This document shows, piece after piece, positions 24,042 to 32,762 of a DNA stretch of 58,850 bases; position 1 is the stretch's first letter; each line of letters opens with the position of its first letter. The notes under the pieces are model-generated. The model saw nothing but the letters and a program-made list of their open reading frames with translations, made no database searches and was not told the DNA's origin. Source of the stretch: an uncultured Lachnospiraceae bacterium (GTDB taxonomy: Bacteria > Bacillota > Clostridia > Lachnospirales > Lachnospiraceae); the NCBI GenBank assembly GCA_910585625.1, contig CAJUFQ010000024.1, positions 1 to 58,850 of the forward strand. The letters run 5' to 3'. The translations under genes and the position numbers were made by a program.

Positions 24042-24773
24042 ATGTTTCAGTTTTTTGTTGAACCGAACCAGATTCAGGGAACGGAAATAACCATCACAGG
24101 CAGTGATGTTAACCATATCAGGAATGTCTTGCGTATGCGGGCAGGCGAAGAAGTGCGTGTCAGCGATAACGCAGGCAGGGATTTTTATTGTGAGATTGGC
24201 TGCGTTGGCAGTGAGGAGATAGCCCTTCATGTGCTGCGTGAGGCGGAAGGCACAGAGCCGGCCCTGCAGATTACATTGTTCCAAGGAATTCCCAAAGGGG
24301 ACAAGATGGAGCTGGTGATTCAGAAAGCAGTGGAACTGGGGGCTTCTGAAATCATACCGGTCGCCATGAAAAACTGCGTGGTGAAGCTGGATGAGAAACG
24401 GGCAAAGGCAAAGCAGGCAAGATGGCAGGCGATTGCAGAGAGCGCGGCGAAACAGTCTAAGCGCAGCATGATTCCTACGGTAGGCAAGGTCATGGGGTTT
24501 GCGCAGGCTGCAAGATATGCAGATAAATTGGACGTGCGAATCCTGCCATATGAGAACCAGCGGGGAATGGCGCATACCAGGGAAGTATTCGGCAGCATTA
24601 AGAAAGGGGCTTCTGTAGGGATATTCATCGGCCCTGAGGGAGGCTATGACTCTTCGGAAATTGAGCTGGCAAAGGATAAGATGGAAATGGTATCTCTTGG
24701 GAACCGTATTTTGCGCACGGAGACAGCAGGGCTCTGCGTCCTTTCGATGCTGCAGTATGTAGTGGAGGATTAG
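24042..24773 (+). CDS. rsmE: 16S rRNA (uracil1498-N3)-methyltransferase
   Basis: This 243-residue SPOUT-class enzyme methylates U1498 of 16S rRNA. The N-terminal PUA-like part (ITGSDVNHIRNVLRMRAGE) leads to the knot domain with IGPEGGYDSSEIELA and SLGNRILRTETAGL, which bind SAM. It begins 15 bp after prmA with ACAGGAG upstream. Confidence 0.95.
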   Translation: MFQFFVEPNQIQGTEITITGSDVNHIRNVLRMRAGEEVRVSDNAGRDFYCEIGCVGSEEIALHVLREAEGTEPALQITLFQGIPKGDKMELVIQKAVELGASEIIPVAMKNCVVKLDEKRAKAKQARWQAIAESAAKQSKRSMIPTVGKVMGFAQAARYADKLDVRILPYENQRGMAHTREVFGSIKKGASVGIFIGPEGGYDSSEIELAKDKMEMVSLGNRILRTETAGLCVLSMLQYVVED

Positions 24774-24895
24774 TGTACGGTCTTCCGACAGATAGAGCCT
24801 GCTATTAAGTTTCGTGTATGCTCTTGTTGATATATGATAAAATCACGCAGGATATCCTAAGTATCAATATACAATACACGAGCCAGGAGGAAATT

Positions 24896-26050
24896 ATGGA
24901 AGCTTATTTTGACAATTCAGCAACGACGCGCTGTTCGCAGGGAGCAAAGGACGTCATGGTGCGCGCCTTGGTGGAGGATTACGGTAATCCCTCTTCCTTG
25001 CATGTGAAAGGAATGGAAGGGGAAAACTATATCCGGGATGCAAAGGCGAAAATCAGCAAGACTTTAAAGGCTAAGCCGACAGAGCTCGTCTTTACGTCCG
25101 GGGGGACGGAATCCAACAATCTTGCCATTCTGGGTGCAGCTATGGCAAACAAGCGCAGCGGGAGGCATCTTGTCACTACCGTGATTGAACATCCTGCGGT
25201 GTCGGCGCCGATGAAATTCCTGGAAGAGCAGGGATTTTCGGTTACCTATCTGAACGTGGACAAAGATGGGCTTATCTCCCTGGAAGACTTGGAACGTGCG
25301 GTGACAGATGAAACCATCTTGGTATCCGTCATGTATGTGAACAATGAGATTGGTGCGGCGGAACCGATTGCGGAAGCAGCACAGGCCATCAAGAAAAAGA
25401 ATCCGGGAACACTCTTCCATGTCGATGCAATCCAGGCATATGGCAAATACATCATCCATCCGGGAAAAATGGGGATTGACATGATGTCAGTCAGCGGACA
25501 CAAGATTCATGGCCCCAAGGGCAGCGGTTTTTTATATGTAAAGGAAAAAACAAAAGTAAAGCCAGTAATTTATGGAGGGGGCCAGCAGAAGAATTTGCGT
25601 TCCGGGACTGAGAATGTGCCCGGGATTGCCGGGCTTGGGCAGGCGGCGCAGGAAGCCTATGAGGAATTTGCGCAGAAACAGGCACATCTGTACCAACTGA
25701 AAGAAGCATTTATCGGCGGTTTGGATGGTGAAAAATGGGCGCATTTCAATGGCAGGACAGGCAGGGACAGCGCGCCTCACATTGTAAGCCTCAGCGTGGA
25801 TGGCGTGCGCAGCGAGGTGTTGCTCCATGCCTTAGAGGACAGGCATATTTACGTGTCTGCAGGCAGTGCATGTGCATCAAACAAGCCTGCAAGGAGTGCA
25901 ACGCTTACAGCAATCGGCATCCGGCAGGATTATCTGGACTCTACGGTGCGCGTCAGCTTTAGTACGCAGAACACCCTGGAAGAAGTGGAGTACTGCATTG
26001 CGAACTTAAAAGAGCTGGTTCCCATGCTGGGAAAATACACCAGGCATTAG
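24896..26050 (+). CDS. Cysteine desulfurase, NifZ-like partner of ThiI
   Basis: This 384-residue pyridoxal-phosphate enzyme takes sulfur from cysteine. It has the start YFDNSATTR, the cofactor lysine in SVSGHKIHGPKGSGF and the active cysteine in SAGSACASN. It directly precedes thiI with a 12-bp gap. In Bacillus the corresponding pair NifZ-ThiI supplies sulfur for 4-thiouridine in tRNA, so this is the likely role here rather than general Fe-S assembly. The ATG at 24896 follows CCAGGAGG; upstream extension of the frame has no ribosome site. Confidence 0.9.
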   Translation: MEAYFDNSATTRCSQGAKDVMVRALVEDYGNPSSLHVKGMEGENYIRDAKAKISKTLKAKPTELVFTSGGTESNNLAILGAAMANKRSGRHLVTTVIEHPAVSAPMKFLEEQGFSVTYLNVDKDGLISLEDLERAVTDETILVSVMYVNNEIGAAEPIAEAAQAIKKKNPGTLFHVDAIQAYGKYIIHPGKMGIDMMSVSGHKIHGPKGSGFLYVKEKTKVKPVIYGGGQQKNLRSGTENVPGIAGLGQAAQEAYEEFAQKQAHLYQLKEAFIGGLDGEKWAHFNGRTGRDSAPHIVSLSVDGVRSEVLLHALEDRHIYVSAGSACASNKPARSATLTAIGIRQDYLDSTVRVSFSTQNTLEEVEYCIANLKELVPMLGKYTRH

Positions 26051-26062
26051 AAAGGAAAGAAC

Positions 26063-27262
26063 ATGTTTCAGGCATTTTTGATTAAATATGGAGAAATTGG
26101 GATTAAGGGCAAGAACCGCCATCTGTTTGAGGATGCGCTGGTACGCCAGATAAAGTACGCCTTAAAGCCAGTAGAGGGTGAGTTCCTGATCAGCAAGGAG
26201 CAGGGGCGTATTTATATTGAAGCATCAGAAGGATACGATTATGATGAGGCGTTAGAGAGCCTCCGGCATGTGTTTGGAATTGTGGGCATCTGCCCGGTGG
26301 CGCTGACGGAGGATGAGGGATTCGGCAAGCTAGCAGAAGACGTGGTATCTTACCTGGCCAAGCGTTACCCGGACAAGCATATGACTTTTAAAGTCAACAC
26401 CCGGCGGGCGCGCAAAACTTATCCCATGCCTTCTATGGAAGTGAATGCGGCGCTGGGGGAGAAAATTTTGGGTGCGTTTCCCGAAATGTCAGTGGATGTG
26501 CATAACCCGGATATATTGGTGAATGTGGAAATCCGCGGGAAAATCTATATTTATTCAGAAATCATTCCCGGGCCGGGCGGAATGCCAGTAGGGACAAACG
26601 GCAAAGGGATGCTGCTTTTGTCCGGCGGCATAGACAGTCCGGTAGCGGGATATATGATTGCCAAGCGCGGCGTAAAGATTGACGCTGTCTATTTCCATGC
26701 GCCTCCGTATACCAGCGAACGAGCCAAGCAAAAGGTTGTTGATCTGGCAAGGATTGTGGCGACATATACGGGCCCGATTTACCTGAAAGTCGTAAATTTT
26801 ACGGACATTCAGATGTATATTTATGAGAAATGCCCCCATGACGAGCTGACGATTATTATGCGCCGTTATATGATGCGGATTGCCGAATATTTTGCAAAGG
26901 AAACGGAATCCCTCGGTCTGATAACAGGCGAGAGTATCGGACAGGTGGCCAGCCAGACCATGCAGTCCCTGGCATCGACAGACGAGGTATGTACAATGCC
27001 GGTATACCGTCCGCTGATTGGCTTTGACAAACAGGAAATTGTTGAGCTTTCGAAAAAAATAGGCACGTTTGAGACGTCCATTTTGCCTTATGAGGACTGC
27101 TGTACGATTTTCGTGGCGAAGCATCCGGTGACAAAGCCCAATCTTAAGGTCATTCGTCGTTCGGAAACACATCTGAGCGAGAAGATAGACGAGATGGTAG
27201 AGACCGCCATCCAAACGGCAGAGACGATAATTGTCAGAGGGACAGAGGAAGGGGAAGCTTAA
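26063..27262 (+). CDS. thiI: tRNA 4-thiouridine synthase ThiI
   Basis: This 399-residue enzyme adenylates and thiolates U8 of tRNA and may also serve thiamine thiazole synthesis. A ferredoxin-like and THUMP region (about 1-165) precedes the PP-loop domain, with LLLSGGIDSPVAGYMIAKRG as ATP loop and a Cys pair in ILPYEDCCTIF. The C-terminal rhodanese domain of the enterobacterial enzyme is absent, as is normal for Firmicutes, so sulfur comes straight from the adjacent desulfurase. Confidence 0.95.
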   Translation: MFQAFLIKYGEIGIKGKNRHLFEDALVRQIKYALKPVEGEFLISKEQGRIYIEASEGYDYDEALESLRHVFGIVGICPVALTEDEGFGKLAEDVVSYLAKRYPDKHMTFKVNTRRARKTYPMPSMEVNAALGEKILGAFPEMSVDVHNPDILVNVEIRGKIYIYSEIIPGPGGMPVGTNGKGMLLLSGGIDSPVAGYMIAKRGVKIDAVYFHAPPYTSERAKQKVVDLARIVATYTGPIYLKVVNFTDIQMYIYEKCPHDELTIIMRRYMMRIAEYFAKETESLGLITGESIGQVASQTMQSLASTDEVCTMPVYRPLIGFDKQEIVELSKKIGTFETSILPYEDCCTIFVAKHPVTKPNLKVIRRSETHLSEKIDEMVETAIQTAETIIVRGTEEGEA

Positions 27263-27302
27263 GACAGGGAAGAGAACCATGATTTTGCGTGGGGGTTTAT
27301 GA

Positions 27303-27335
27303 AATAAATAAAACCCCCATGGCTGTCCATGGGGG
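27303..27335 (-). terminator. Terminator of the HPr-like gene
   Basis: Read on the minus strand, CCCCCATGG, a 4-nt loop and CCATGGGGG form a perfect 9-bp stem followed by TTTTATTTATTT. On the plus strand a competing hairpin (27291-27318, GGGGGTTTAT with ATAAAACCCCC) shares one arm and may terminate thiI, so the site can serve both convergent genes. Confidence 0.75.
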
Positions 27336-27358
27336 GATGATGTATGGGCCGATGGGTT

Positions 27359-27589
27359 TTAAACCAGATATGGCTTGATGACTTCCATAACTTCATCCTT
27401 GCCGTCTTCCACATGGATTTTGAGATCGATGGGTTTGGACAGGTCAAGGCTGAAAATGCCCATGATGGACTTTGCGTCAATCACGTATCTTCCGGAAATC
27501 AGGTCAAAGTCAAAATCAAACTGCGTGATGGCGTTGACGAAAGACTTTACCTTGTCAATGGAATTTAATGAGATTTGTACTTCTATCAT
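27359..27589 (-). CDS. HPr-like protein lacking the phosphorylatable histidine
   Basis: The 76-residue protein aligns without gaps to HPr from the middle on. It keeps the regulatory-serine loop (DAKSIMGIFSLDL, Ser41, matching Ser46 of HPr). The active loop GIHARPA is replaced by NSIDKVK, which puts Ser10 where His15 should be. It cannot carry sugar phosphate in the PTS, so a Crh-like regulatory role through Ser phosphorylation is possible; this is inference. It is a single leftward gene between thiI and mtaB with its own promoter (27655-27683) and terminator. AAGGAGG precedes its ATG. Confidence 0.8.
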   Translation of the reverse strand: MIEVQISLNSIDKVKSFVNAITQFDFDFDLISGRYVIDAKSIMGIFSLDLSKPIDLKIHVEDGKDEVMEVIKPYLV

Positions 27590-27654
27590 GATAAAAAGCC
27601 TCCTTAATGTTTAATTGTTTGGTAATAGTTTCATTGATTGAAAACATTTTCTTT

Positions 27655-27683
27655 ATATTATCCTCTTTTATGGGAAAAGTCAA
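27655..27683 (-). promoter_or_regulatory. Promoter of the HPr-like gene
   Basis: On the minus strand TTGACT (27683-27678), 17 bp, TAATAT (27660-27655), 65 bp before the start codon. Confidence 0.7.
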
Positions 27684-27767
27684 TAACACCATAGCCAATT
27701 TCAGGAAGAAATAATATCATGTTTTTTGGCAGATTGCCATGAAGAGGTGCAGAAAGGTAAGAGAAAG

Positions 27768-29117
27768 ATGAGAAAAGCGGCATTGCATAATCTGGGGTGC
27801 AAGGTGAATGCTTATGAGACGGAAGGAATGCAGCAGCTTTTGGAGCAGGCCGGATATGAAATCGTGCCTTTTGAGGAGGCTGCGGATGTATACGTAATCA
27901 ATACCTGTTCGGTGACGAATATCGCTGAGCGCAAGTCCAGGCAGATGATCCACCGGGCAAGGAAAAGGAACCCCCACAGCGTGGTGGTCGCTGCCGGGTG
28001 CTACGTGCAGACGTCAGAGGTGCGGGTACAAGGAGATGATGCGGTAGACATCCTCATCGGCAATAATAAGAAACATGAGCTGCCAAACCTATTGGAACGT
28101 TATTTTGCGGACAGGCGGGGAGGCCGGCCGCAAGAAAGCCTCGCGGCAGTTGGGGACATTGCGGAGGATTCCTCCTATGAGTCTCTGTCCGTCAGCCGGA
28201 CGGCAGAGCGTACAAGGGCTTTCATCAAGGTACAAGATGGCTGCAACCAGTTCTGCAGCTACTGTATCATCCCTTATGCCAGAGGGCGGGTCAGGAGCAG
28301 GGAGGTTGCAGATGTGCTGCAGGAAGTGGGACGGCTTGCGGCAAATGGTTATCGGGAAGTCGTGCTGACAGGAATCCATTTAAGCTCCTATGGTATAGAT
28401 TCAGGCACAGGCCTCCTGAAACTGATTGAAGAAGTCCATAAAGTGCCGGGAATTGCGCGCATCCGCTTGGGCTCCCTGGAGCCTAAGATTATCACGGAGG
28501 AATTTGCCCGCCGCCTTTCTGCGCTTCCTAAAGTCTGCCCGCATTTCCATCTGTCTTTGCAGAGTGGCTGCGACAGCACATTGCAGCGCATGAACCGCAA
28601 ATACACTTGTGCGGAGTACGAAGAGGGCTGTGGCGTTTTAAGGAACTATTTCTCCCATCCGGCCATTACCACGGATGTGATTGTAGGGTTTCCGGGAGAG
28701 ACAGAAGAAGAGTTTGAGGATACGCGGCAATTCCTGAAGCGGATAGGTTTTTTTGAAATCCATATATTTAAGTATTCTCTGCGGAAGGGTACGCGGGCGG
28801 CGCGGATGGAGCCTCAGGTGCCGGAGGAAATAAAGCATCGGCGCAGTGAGACGCTGTTTGAGGATCTTGCGCCTATGAATGAAGAATTCCTTAAATGGCA
28901 TATCGGCAGACAGGCAGAGGCGCTGATTGAGGAGAAAGTTTCTATCGGCGGCACAGAATATTTTCTGGGACATACGAAAGAATATGTAAAAATGGCAGTT
29001 CCCGTGGCGGGACATGAAGCCTGGAAAATGGAAAATAAGCTGGTGCGGGGGCGGGTGACTGCCCGGCTGAAAGAACACGTATTGCTTATGGGAAACGTTT
29101 TCGAAGAAAAATCTTGA
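27768..29117 (+). CDS. mtaB: tRNA t6A37 methylthiotransferase MtaB
   Basis: This 449-residue radical SAM enzyme converts t6A37 to ms2t6A in tRNA. The N-terminal UPF0004 domain has three cluster cysteines (NLGCKVNAYE, NTCSVTNIAE, AGCYVQ). The radical SAM motif is CNQFCSYCIIPYARG (Cx3Cx2C), and a C-terminal TRAM domain covers about 385-449. NLGCKVNAYE separates it from MiaB. I start at 27768; a TTG 42 bp earlier has no better ribosome site. Confidence 0.93.
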   Translation: MRKAALHNLGCKVNAYETEGMQQLLEQAGYEIVPFEEAADVYVINTCSVTNIAERKSRQMIHRARKRNPHSVVVAAGCYVQTSEVRVQGDDAVDILIGNNKKHELPNLLERYFADRRGGRPQESLAAVGDIAEDSSYESLSVSRTAERTRAFIKVQDGCNQFCSYCIIPYARGRVRSREVADVLQEVGRLAANGYREVVLTGIHLSSYGIDSGTGLLKLIEEVHKVPGIARIRLGSLEPKIITEEFARRLSALPKVCPHFHLSLQSGCDSTLQRMNRKYTCAEYEEGCGVLRNYFSHPAITTDVIVGFPGETEEEFEDTRQFLKRIGFFEIHIFKYSLRKGTRAARMEPQVPEEIKHRRSETLFEDLAPMNEEFLKWHIGRQAEALIEEKVSIGGTEYFLGHTKEYVKMAVPVAGHEAWKMENKLVRGRVTARLKEHVLLMGNVFEEKS

Positions 29118-29142
29118 GTTTTCCGAACATTTGTATTAGAAT
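29114..29142 (+). promoter_or_regulatory. Promoter of the ireB operon
   Basis: TTGAGT (29114-29119), 17 bp, TAGAAT (29137-29142). It overlaps the mtaB stop codon and would drive the long ireB-to-pgl gene run. Confidence 0.65.
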
Positions 29143-29196
29143 AGTAAAAAGGAATATTTATTTCAGAACGAAAGAGCGAAATAAGGGCGTGGAAAA

Positions 29197-29460
29197 ATGC
29201 AGGATAAAAATAATACTCAATTTTTTAAAGTGGAGAAGGAGCAGAAGATACATGTAAACGATATTCTGGAAATCGTATACAGCGCGCTGCGGGAGAAAGG
29301 CTATAACCCAGTGAACCAGATTGTCGGATACATCATGTCCGGAGACCCCACTTACATTACAAGCCATAAGAATGCCAGGAGCCTCATTATGAAAGTAGAA
29401 CGTGATGAATTGGTAGAAGAGATATTGCGTCAGTATATTAGGAACAATTTCTGGGAATAG
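29197..29460 (+). CDS. ireB: IreB family regulatory phosphoprotein
   Basis: The 87-residue protein (formerly UPF0297/DUF965) carries the family core EKGYNPVNQIVGYIMSGDPTYITSHKNARSLI. In Enterococcus, IreB is a target of the PASTA-domain Ser/Thr kinase IreK and affects cell-envelope stress resistance. Thr7 near the N-terminus may be the phosphosite by analogy. It heads the conserved trio ireB-ruvX-DUF1292. Confidence 0.93.
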   Translation: MQDKNNTQFFKVEKEQKIHVNDILEIVYSALREKGYNPVNQIVGYIMSGDPTYITSHKNARSLIMKVERDELVEEILRQYIRNNFWE

Positions 29461-29470
29461 GGGGCTTCGG

Positions 29471-29923
29471 ATGCGGATTATGGGTTTGGATTTTGGCTCC
29501 AAGACGGTGGGCGTGGCAGTGAGCGATGAGCTGCATGTGACGGCGCAGGGAGTTGAGACAATCCAGAGGAAGTCGCCAGGGAAGCTGAGGCAGACATTGG
29601 CAAGGCTGGAGGAACTGATTGTGGAATACCAGGCAGAAAAGATTGTGCTTGGCTTTCCCAAAAATATGAACGATACAGAAGGCGAACGCTGCAGGAAGAC
29701 GCTGGAATTCAAGGAGATGCTGGAAAGGCGGAGCGGCCTTCCTGTCATTTTATGGGACGAGCGTCTTACGACAGTGGCGGCAGAGCGGGCATTGATGGAG
29801 AGCGGCGTGCGCAGGGAAGCACGGAAAAGCTATGTGGATAAGGTTGCGGCTGTATTGATATTACAGGGGTATCTGGATGCACAGGCATTTCAGGAAGAAC
29901 AAGACAAGGGCAGGGAATCGTAA
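29471..29923 (+). CDS. ruvX: Putative pre-16S rRNA nuclease / Holliday junction resolvase RuvX (YqgF)
   Basis: The 150-residue RNase H-fold protein has the acidic motifs GLDFGSKTVGVAVSD, ILWDERLTT and YVDKVAAVLILQGYLD. The E. coli homologue trims 16S rRNA precursors; a Holliday-junction role has also been proposed. It starts 10 bp after ireB with GGGGGCTTCGG upstream. Confidence 0.93.
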   Translation: MRIMGLDFGSKTVGVAVSDELHVTAQGVETIQRKSPGKLRQTLARLEELIVEYQAEKIVLGFPKNMNDTEGERCRKTLEFKEMLERRSGLPVILWDERLTTVAAERALMESGVRREARKSYVDKVAAVLILQGYLDAQAFQEEQDKGRES

Positions 29924-29934
29924 AGGACAGGCAT

Positions 29935-30195
29935 ATGGAAAAAGTGATATTTCAGTCTCCCCAGGATGGAGAGGCTTTAGAGTTTTATGTAGTTGAAGAG
30001 ACTCGCATAAATGGGATAAATTATCTTCTTGTTACAGAGGAAGAATCCGGTGACTGCGACGCGTGCATTCTCAAGCGGCTGTCGCAGGATGAGGAGGAAG
30101 AGGCCGTGTATGAACTGGTAGAATCTGAGGAAGAATTGGAATATATATCCAGGATTTTTTCAGAGGTGCTGGAAGATGTGGATATCACCATGTGA
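29935..30195 (+). CDS. DUF1292 domain protein
   Basis: The 86-residue acidic protein has the DUF1292 pattern (FYVVEETRINGINYLLVTEE, then DEEEEAVYELVESEEELEYI). Its function is unknown. It is the third gene of the Firmicute-wide trio with ireB and ruvX (yrzB of Bacillus), 11 bp after ruvX. Confidence 0.9.
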   Translation: MEKVIFQSPQDGEALEFYVVEETRINGINYLLVTEEESGDCDACILKRLSQDEEEEAVYELVESEEELEYISRIFSEVLEDVDITM

Positions 30196-30221
30196 GATAA
30201 ATATGAAACAGAAAGATTTAG

Positions 30222-30245
30222 GTGCCAAAGGGGCGTTTTTGGCAC
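30222..30245 (+). promoter_or_regulatory. Hairpin just before the RNase J start
   Basis: GTGCCAAA (30222-30229) pairs with TTTGGCAC (30238-30245) around GGGGCGTT. It ends 4 bp before the GGAGGTG ribosome site of the next gene, so it may influence translation or be an RNase target. It is not a strong terminator. Confidence 0.5.
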
Positions 30246-30260
30246 ATATGGAGGTGCAAT

Positions 30261-31925
30261 TTGAAGAAAAAAAATAACTCAAAACTGAAAATCATTCCGC
30301 TGGGAGGCTTAGAACAGATTGGGATGAACATTACTGCCTTTGAGTACGAAGACAGTATTATTGTTGTGGACTGCGGATTGTCTTTCCCGGAAGATGACAT
30401 GCTGGGGATCGACCTGGTCATCCCGGATGTGACTTACCTTAGAGATAACATTGATAAAGTGAAAGGCTTCTTTATTACACATGGGCACGAAGACCATATC
30501 GGGGCGATTCCTTATATTCTTCGCGATATCAACGTTCCAATCTATGCGACTAAGCTGACAATCGGCATCATTGACAATAAGCTGCGGGAGCATAACATGC
30601 TCACTAAAGTCAAACGCAAGGTAGTTAAGTACGGACAGCATATCAACCTCGGATGTTTCCGCGTGGAATTCATCAAAACTAACCACAGCATCCAGGACGC
30701 GGCTGCGCTCGCTATATATTCGCCGGCGGGGATTGTCGTGCATACGGGAGACTTTAAGGTAGATTATACGCCTGTGTTCGGGGATGCCATCGATTTGCAG
30801 CGTTTCGGCGAGATTGGCAAAAAAGGCGTGCTGGCTCTGATGTGCGACAGCACCAATGCGGAGCGTCCGGGCTTTACAAACTCTGAGCGCACTGTGGGCA
30901 AGACTTTTGACAATATATTTTCAGACCATAAAAATACGCGTATCATCATCGCCACGTTTGCGTCCAATGTGGACCGTGTACAGCAGATTATCAATTCAGC
31001 CTATAAGTTTGGCAGGAAGGTAGTCGTAGAGGGACGCAGCATGGTAAACATTATCTCTACGGCTACAGAGCTTGGCTATCTCCATATCCCGGAGAACACG
31101 CTTATCGATATTGAGCAGCTGAAAGATTATCCTGATGAGCAGACGGTTCTGATTACGACAGGGAGCCAGGGCGAATCCATGGCGGCGTTGTCCCGCATGG
31201 CGGCAAACTTGCATAAAAAAGTGACGATTAAGCCGGGCGACACTATCATATTCAGTTCAAATCCCATCCCGGGAAATGAAAAAGCAGTCTCAAACGTCAT
31301 CAATGAGCTGTTCATGAAAGGTGCGGAAGTGATTTTCCAGGATGCCCATGTGTCCGGCCATGCCTGCAGGGAGGAAATCAAGCTGATTTACTCTCTTGTG
31401 AAGCCTAAATATGCGATTCCTGTGCATGGGGAGTACAAGCACCTGAAAGCACAGGCTTCCATTGCCCGGGAACTTGGGTATAGCAAGGAGAATATCTTCA
31501 TCCTTTCGTCCGGGAATGTGCTGGAGTTGGATGAGAATGAGGCCAAAGTGGTTGGACAGGTTCCGGTAGGAGATATCCTTGTGGACGGGCTTGGTGTCGG
31601 CGATGTCGGGAACATCGTGCTGCGTGACCGCCAGCACCTTGCAGAAGACGGGATTATCATCGTGGTGATGACTTTGGAGTCCGGCAGCGGCCAGGTACTG
31701 GCAGGCCCTGACATTGTCAGCCGTGGATTTGTCTATGTGAGGGGAGCTGAGAGCCTGATGGACGAGGCAAAGCACGTGCTGGATGATGTCATGGATTACT
31801 GCATGGGCAAGAATATTACGGACTGGGGCAAGATTAAGACGGAGGTGAAGGACGAACTCAGTGAGTTTGTCTGGAAGAAGACCAAACGAAGGCCCATGAT
31901 CATGCCGATTATCATGGAGGTATGA
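30261..31925 (+). CDS. rnj: Ribonuclease J
   Basis: The 554-residue metallo-beta-lactamase-fold enzyme acts as 5'-to-3' exonuclease and endonuclease in mRNA decay and rRNA maturation. Motifs are GLEQIGMN, FITHGHEDHIGAIP (zinc ligands), HTGDFKVDYTPV, DSTNAERPG and PVHGEYKHLKAQA in the beta-CASP part, with a C-terminal domain. I choose the TTG at 30261 because GGAGGTG lies 5 nt upstream and the length then fits RNase J. A GTG at 30222 would place the hairpin inside the coding region. Co-transcribed with the ireB trio. Confidence 0.93.
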   Translation: MKKKNNSKLKIIPLGGLEQIGMNITAFEYEDSIIVVDCGLSFPEDDMLGIDLVIPDVTYLRDNIDKVKGFFITHGHEDHIGAIPYILRDINVPIYATKLTIGIIDNKLREHNMLTKVKRKVVKYGQHINLGCFRVEFIKTNHSIQDAAALAIYSPAGIVVHTGDFKVDYTPVFGDAIDLQRFGEIGKKGVLALMCDSTNAERPGFTNSERTVGKTFDNIFSDHKNTRIIIATFASNVDRVQQIINSAYKFGRKVVVEGRSMVNIISTATELGYLHIPENTLIDIEQLKDYPDEQTVLITTGSQGESMAALSRMAANLHKKVTIKPGDTIIFSSNPIPGNEKAVSNVINELFMKGAEVIFQDAHVSGHACREEIKLIYSLVKPKYAIPVHGEYKHLKAQASIARELGYSKENIFILSSGNVLELDENEAKVVGQVPVGDILVDGLGVGDVGNIVLRDRQHLAEDGIIIVVMTLESGSGQVLAGPDIVSRGFVYVRGAESLMDEAKHVLDDVMDYCMGKNITDWGKIKTEVKDELSEFVWKKTKRRPMIMPIIMEV

Positions 31926-32028
31926 TACCGCAAGTTCAGGGGCAGGGGATACATGGAGAATAGGCTGTGCCATGTACTGTAAAGGCTGCATGGCATGGCT
32001 GCAATGCAGATGAAAGCAAGAGGTTATT

Positions 32029-32367
32029 ATGGATCGGATAAGCGAGAATATTGCTAATTTGGTAGAAGCTGTGAAAGACAGCCCGGAGTATAAGGAATAT
32101 CAGAGAATACGGGAGCTTGTTCACCAGGAACCGGAAAAAGAGCAGGCAATCAATGAATTCCGCAGGCGGAATTTTGAATTGCACAAGTGCCGGAATGCGG
32201 ATCTGTATGCGGAGATGGATCGGCTGGAGGGAGAGTTTGCGCCTTTGCGCGCGCAGCCGTATGTCAATGAATATCTGGCAGCGGAGCTTGCCGTATGCCG
32301 GATGGTGCAGCGTATCAACTACAGCCTAATGATGGAGATTGAGTTTGATATGGGATTCGAGACATAA
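32029..32367 (+). CDS. YlbF/YmcA family regulator
   Basis: This 112-residue all-helical protein matches the Com_YlbF family (VEAVKDSPEYKEYQRIRE, AINEFRRRNFELH, LAAELAVCRMVQRINYSL). In Bacillus, YlbF, YmcA and YaaT form the Y-complex that binds RNase Y and tunes mRNA processing. Its place just after RNase J fits an RNA-decay role. AGAGG precedes the start. Confidence 0.85.
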   Translation: MDRISENIANLVEAVKDSPEYKEYQRIRELVHQEPEKEQAINEFRRRNFELHKCRNADLYAEMDRLEGEFAPLRAQPYVNEYLAAELAVCRMVQRINYSLMMEIEFDMGFET

Positions 32368-32378
32368 GGGTAGGGGTT

Positions 32379-32762
32379 ATGGGAAGAGGCAAGATTGTAC
32401 TGAATGTGGTGAGCATGATACTGAGCATTTCAATCATGGTTCTGGTTGTGATTGTGGTTCTTAAGACGGGGAAGGTTGCCCATGACTTTGGATACCGCAT
32501 ATTTACGGAGCCTGCGATGGAGGAAACCCCAGGAGAGGACAAGACGGTGAAGATTAAGAAGGACATGTCGCCTCTTGAACTTGGGAATCTGCTGGAGGAG
32601 AAGCAGCTGGTGGACAGCGGCGCGTTATTCATGCTCCAGCTGCATGTGCTGGATTACGATGATAAGCTCAAGCCTGGAACTTATACGCTTAACACATCCC
32701 AGACTGCGAAAGAAATGATGCAGGTATTGTCAGAAGAAGAAACCGAGGAAAGCGCAGAATGA
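32379..32762 (+). CDS. MltG/YceG-like N-terminal fragment protein (no catalytic domain)
   Basis: This 127-residue protein has one N-terminal membrane helix (VLNVVSMILSISIMVLVVIV). A region follows with the LysM-like signature of MltG (VKIKKDMSPLELGNLLEEKQ, LKPGTYTLNTSQTAKEMMQVL). The transglycosylase domain that normally follows is missing; the usual length is about 350 residues. In Bacillus the same position, between yrzB and yrrM, holds full-length mltG (yrrL), so synteny supports the assignment. The ending in an acidic tail and the ATGA overlap with the next gene suggest a maintained gene rather than a random deletion. It may be a membrane regulator. Confidence 0.75.
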   Translation: MGRGKIVLNVVSMILSISIMVLVVIVVLKTGKVAHDFGYRIFTEPAMEETPGEDKTVKIKKDMSPLELGNLLEEKQLVDSGALFMLQLHVLDYDDKLKPGTYTLNTSQTAKEMMQVLSEEETEESAE

